Below, in pieces: positions 25,688 to 26,421 of a stretch of DNA of 26,421 nucleotides (within the stretch, counting starts at the first letter, position 1; each line of letters starts with the position of its first letter). The position numbers and the translations under genes were made by a program. The DNA is taken from contig CAXKVV010001092.1 in assembly GCA_964058805.1 (NCBI GenBank), positions 1-26,421 on the forward strand, in the 5' to 3' direction. The notes beneath the pieces are model-generated. The model did not search any database. It saw only the letters and a program-made list of their open reading frames with translations, and was not told the origin of the DNA. Source of the stretch: Schoenoplectus triqueter. Its lineage: Eukaryota; Streptophyta; Magnoliopsida; Poales; Cyperaceae.

Positions 25688-25956
25688 ACTCAGACAAGTC
25701 ACGGTTATTCCTAAAGATTGGTTTCTTCTCTAGTTGAGCAAATCATAACTGACCAATACCTGATCAACAAACCTCAGTTGTAGCTTGTTGGTCTGTTAGT
25801 GTAGCGTATGGTCGGACATAGTTCTTAAGTTTACATAAACCTCAATCGTCGTATATTGACTTAGATCACTTAGATTGAGTGCATGGTTTCCTATACGCAC
25901 ACTCAGATCTCTCGATCTGAATGGATGTTCAATCTTTCGGGTACAACCTGATCTAT
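25665..25956 (+). repeat. Direct repeat R2 (partner R1 at 21179-21451)
   Basis: Same order of shared words as R1, plus a segment around ATACGCACACTCAGATCT that R1 lacks. The homology stops at CCTGATCTAT on the right in both copies. Confidence 0.7.
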
Positions 25957-26421
25957 CATTTCGGGTATCAAATCTACCTATTGTACTTAGAAATAACCTT
26001 TTGACAAACTGTTGAACCTTGTACGGTACAAGAGTCTGGTCTCGGCTCGAGACCTAATCCTAGTAGTTGGACAACCAAATCAGACAAGCAATTGACGATA
26101 ATACACATCATAACAATCACAACCATAGATTGAAAATAATCTTTAATAAATACTCATGATCCCAGTTTCACATTCTAAATCCCTAAAAACTAAAGTACTT
26201 AACCGCTCATTGCGGTATATAAAAATACAGTAAATATATAAAGAGTTAAGACAAAAGTCATCCTATAGAAGTTATCTAAACAACATAGAATATAACAAAA
26301 AGAGATAACCAAACTCCGGATGCTGCCCTATGCCAATCTTCTGTGTCGATCCTTGCTTCCTATCGAGACTCCGGGCCACTGATGTATCGGACTGCCCTTA
26401 AGATTGGCCGGCTCTAGGGTT
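25957..26421. other. Noncoding sequence to the window end
   Basis: AT-rich with no supportable frame. GTACGGTACAAG and CTCGGCTCGAGACC near 26021-26053 are small palindromic words. Probably a continuation of the repeat that carries R2. Confidence 0.4.

Noticed and set aside
21179..25956. R1 and R2 as the two LTRs of one element
   Set aside because: R2 is part of a longer repeat with flanks missing from R1, no TG..CA borders or target duplication were found, and the interval lacks element domains.
1..26421. tRNA, rRNA or organellar insert
   Set aside because: No B-box-like tRNA core with matching arms was seen, and no rRNA-like or plastid-like blocks.

Overview
This window is transposon-dominated nuclear DNA of a flowering plant. 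The evidence is a Ty3/gypsy gag of Athila/Tat type, two copies of a plant mobile domain (PMD) gene with GT-AG introns, a nonautonomous hAT element with an 8-bp target duplication, and a solo LTR with a 5-bp target duplication. I found no intact ordinary host gene, tRNA or rRNA, and the sequence does not identify the species.

Layout. 1-969 is unclassified AT-rich sequence. 970-2494 (LTR A), 9708-11366 (LTR B) and 11367-12875 (LTR C) are three diverged copies of one long repeat, all ending in ..CACA; I read them as LTRs in plus orientation. LTR A is followed by a decayed gag (2593-3931). No protease, RT, RNase H or integrase follows it. Instead there are two small hairpin modules (3941-4135) and then, on the minus strand, a PMD gene copy. 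Its main exon is 4159-5706, a probable first exon with nuclear-localisation-like clusters is 7365-7512, and a TATA box lies at 8024-8031. A divergent plus-strand TATA box (8283-8290), an ATG-free leader with a splice donor and a 98-codon frame (9182-9478) follow before LTR B. LTR C abuts LTR B. It is followed by structured repeats (13.2-13.6 kb) and a second PMD gene copy on the minus strand (14202-17589), which keeps the 3' exons missing from copy 1 and breaks off inside intron 1. A 1389-bp hAT-type element (17803-19191) follows. 19.2-21.2 kb is AT-rich with a TAA microsatellite. 21.2-26.4 kb is a nest: a diverged direct-repeat pair, a decayed minus-strand frame, a possible Copia-type LTR, and a clean solo LTR (22874-24594) inside it.

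How it fits together. The most economical reading is a nonautonomous Athila/Tat-type element family: LTR, gag, antisense intron-containing PMD gene, LTR. A gene antisense to the genomic RNA can keep its introns through retrotransposition, because only the sense strand is packaged and reverse transcribed.

The least expected feature is inside the LTRs. Each carries many short stem-loops with an almost constant loop (CTGTAGTA) and variable stems that stay complementary, with a bulged base usually at the same place. A second loop class (TTAGTGCTT) shows a G-C, G-T, A-T series across the three LTRs. I know of no description of such a structure.
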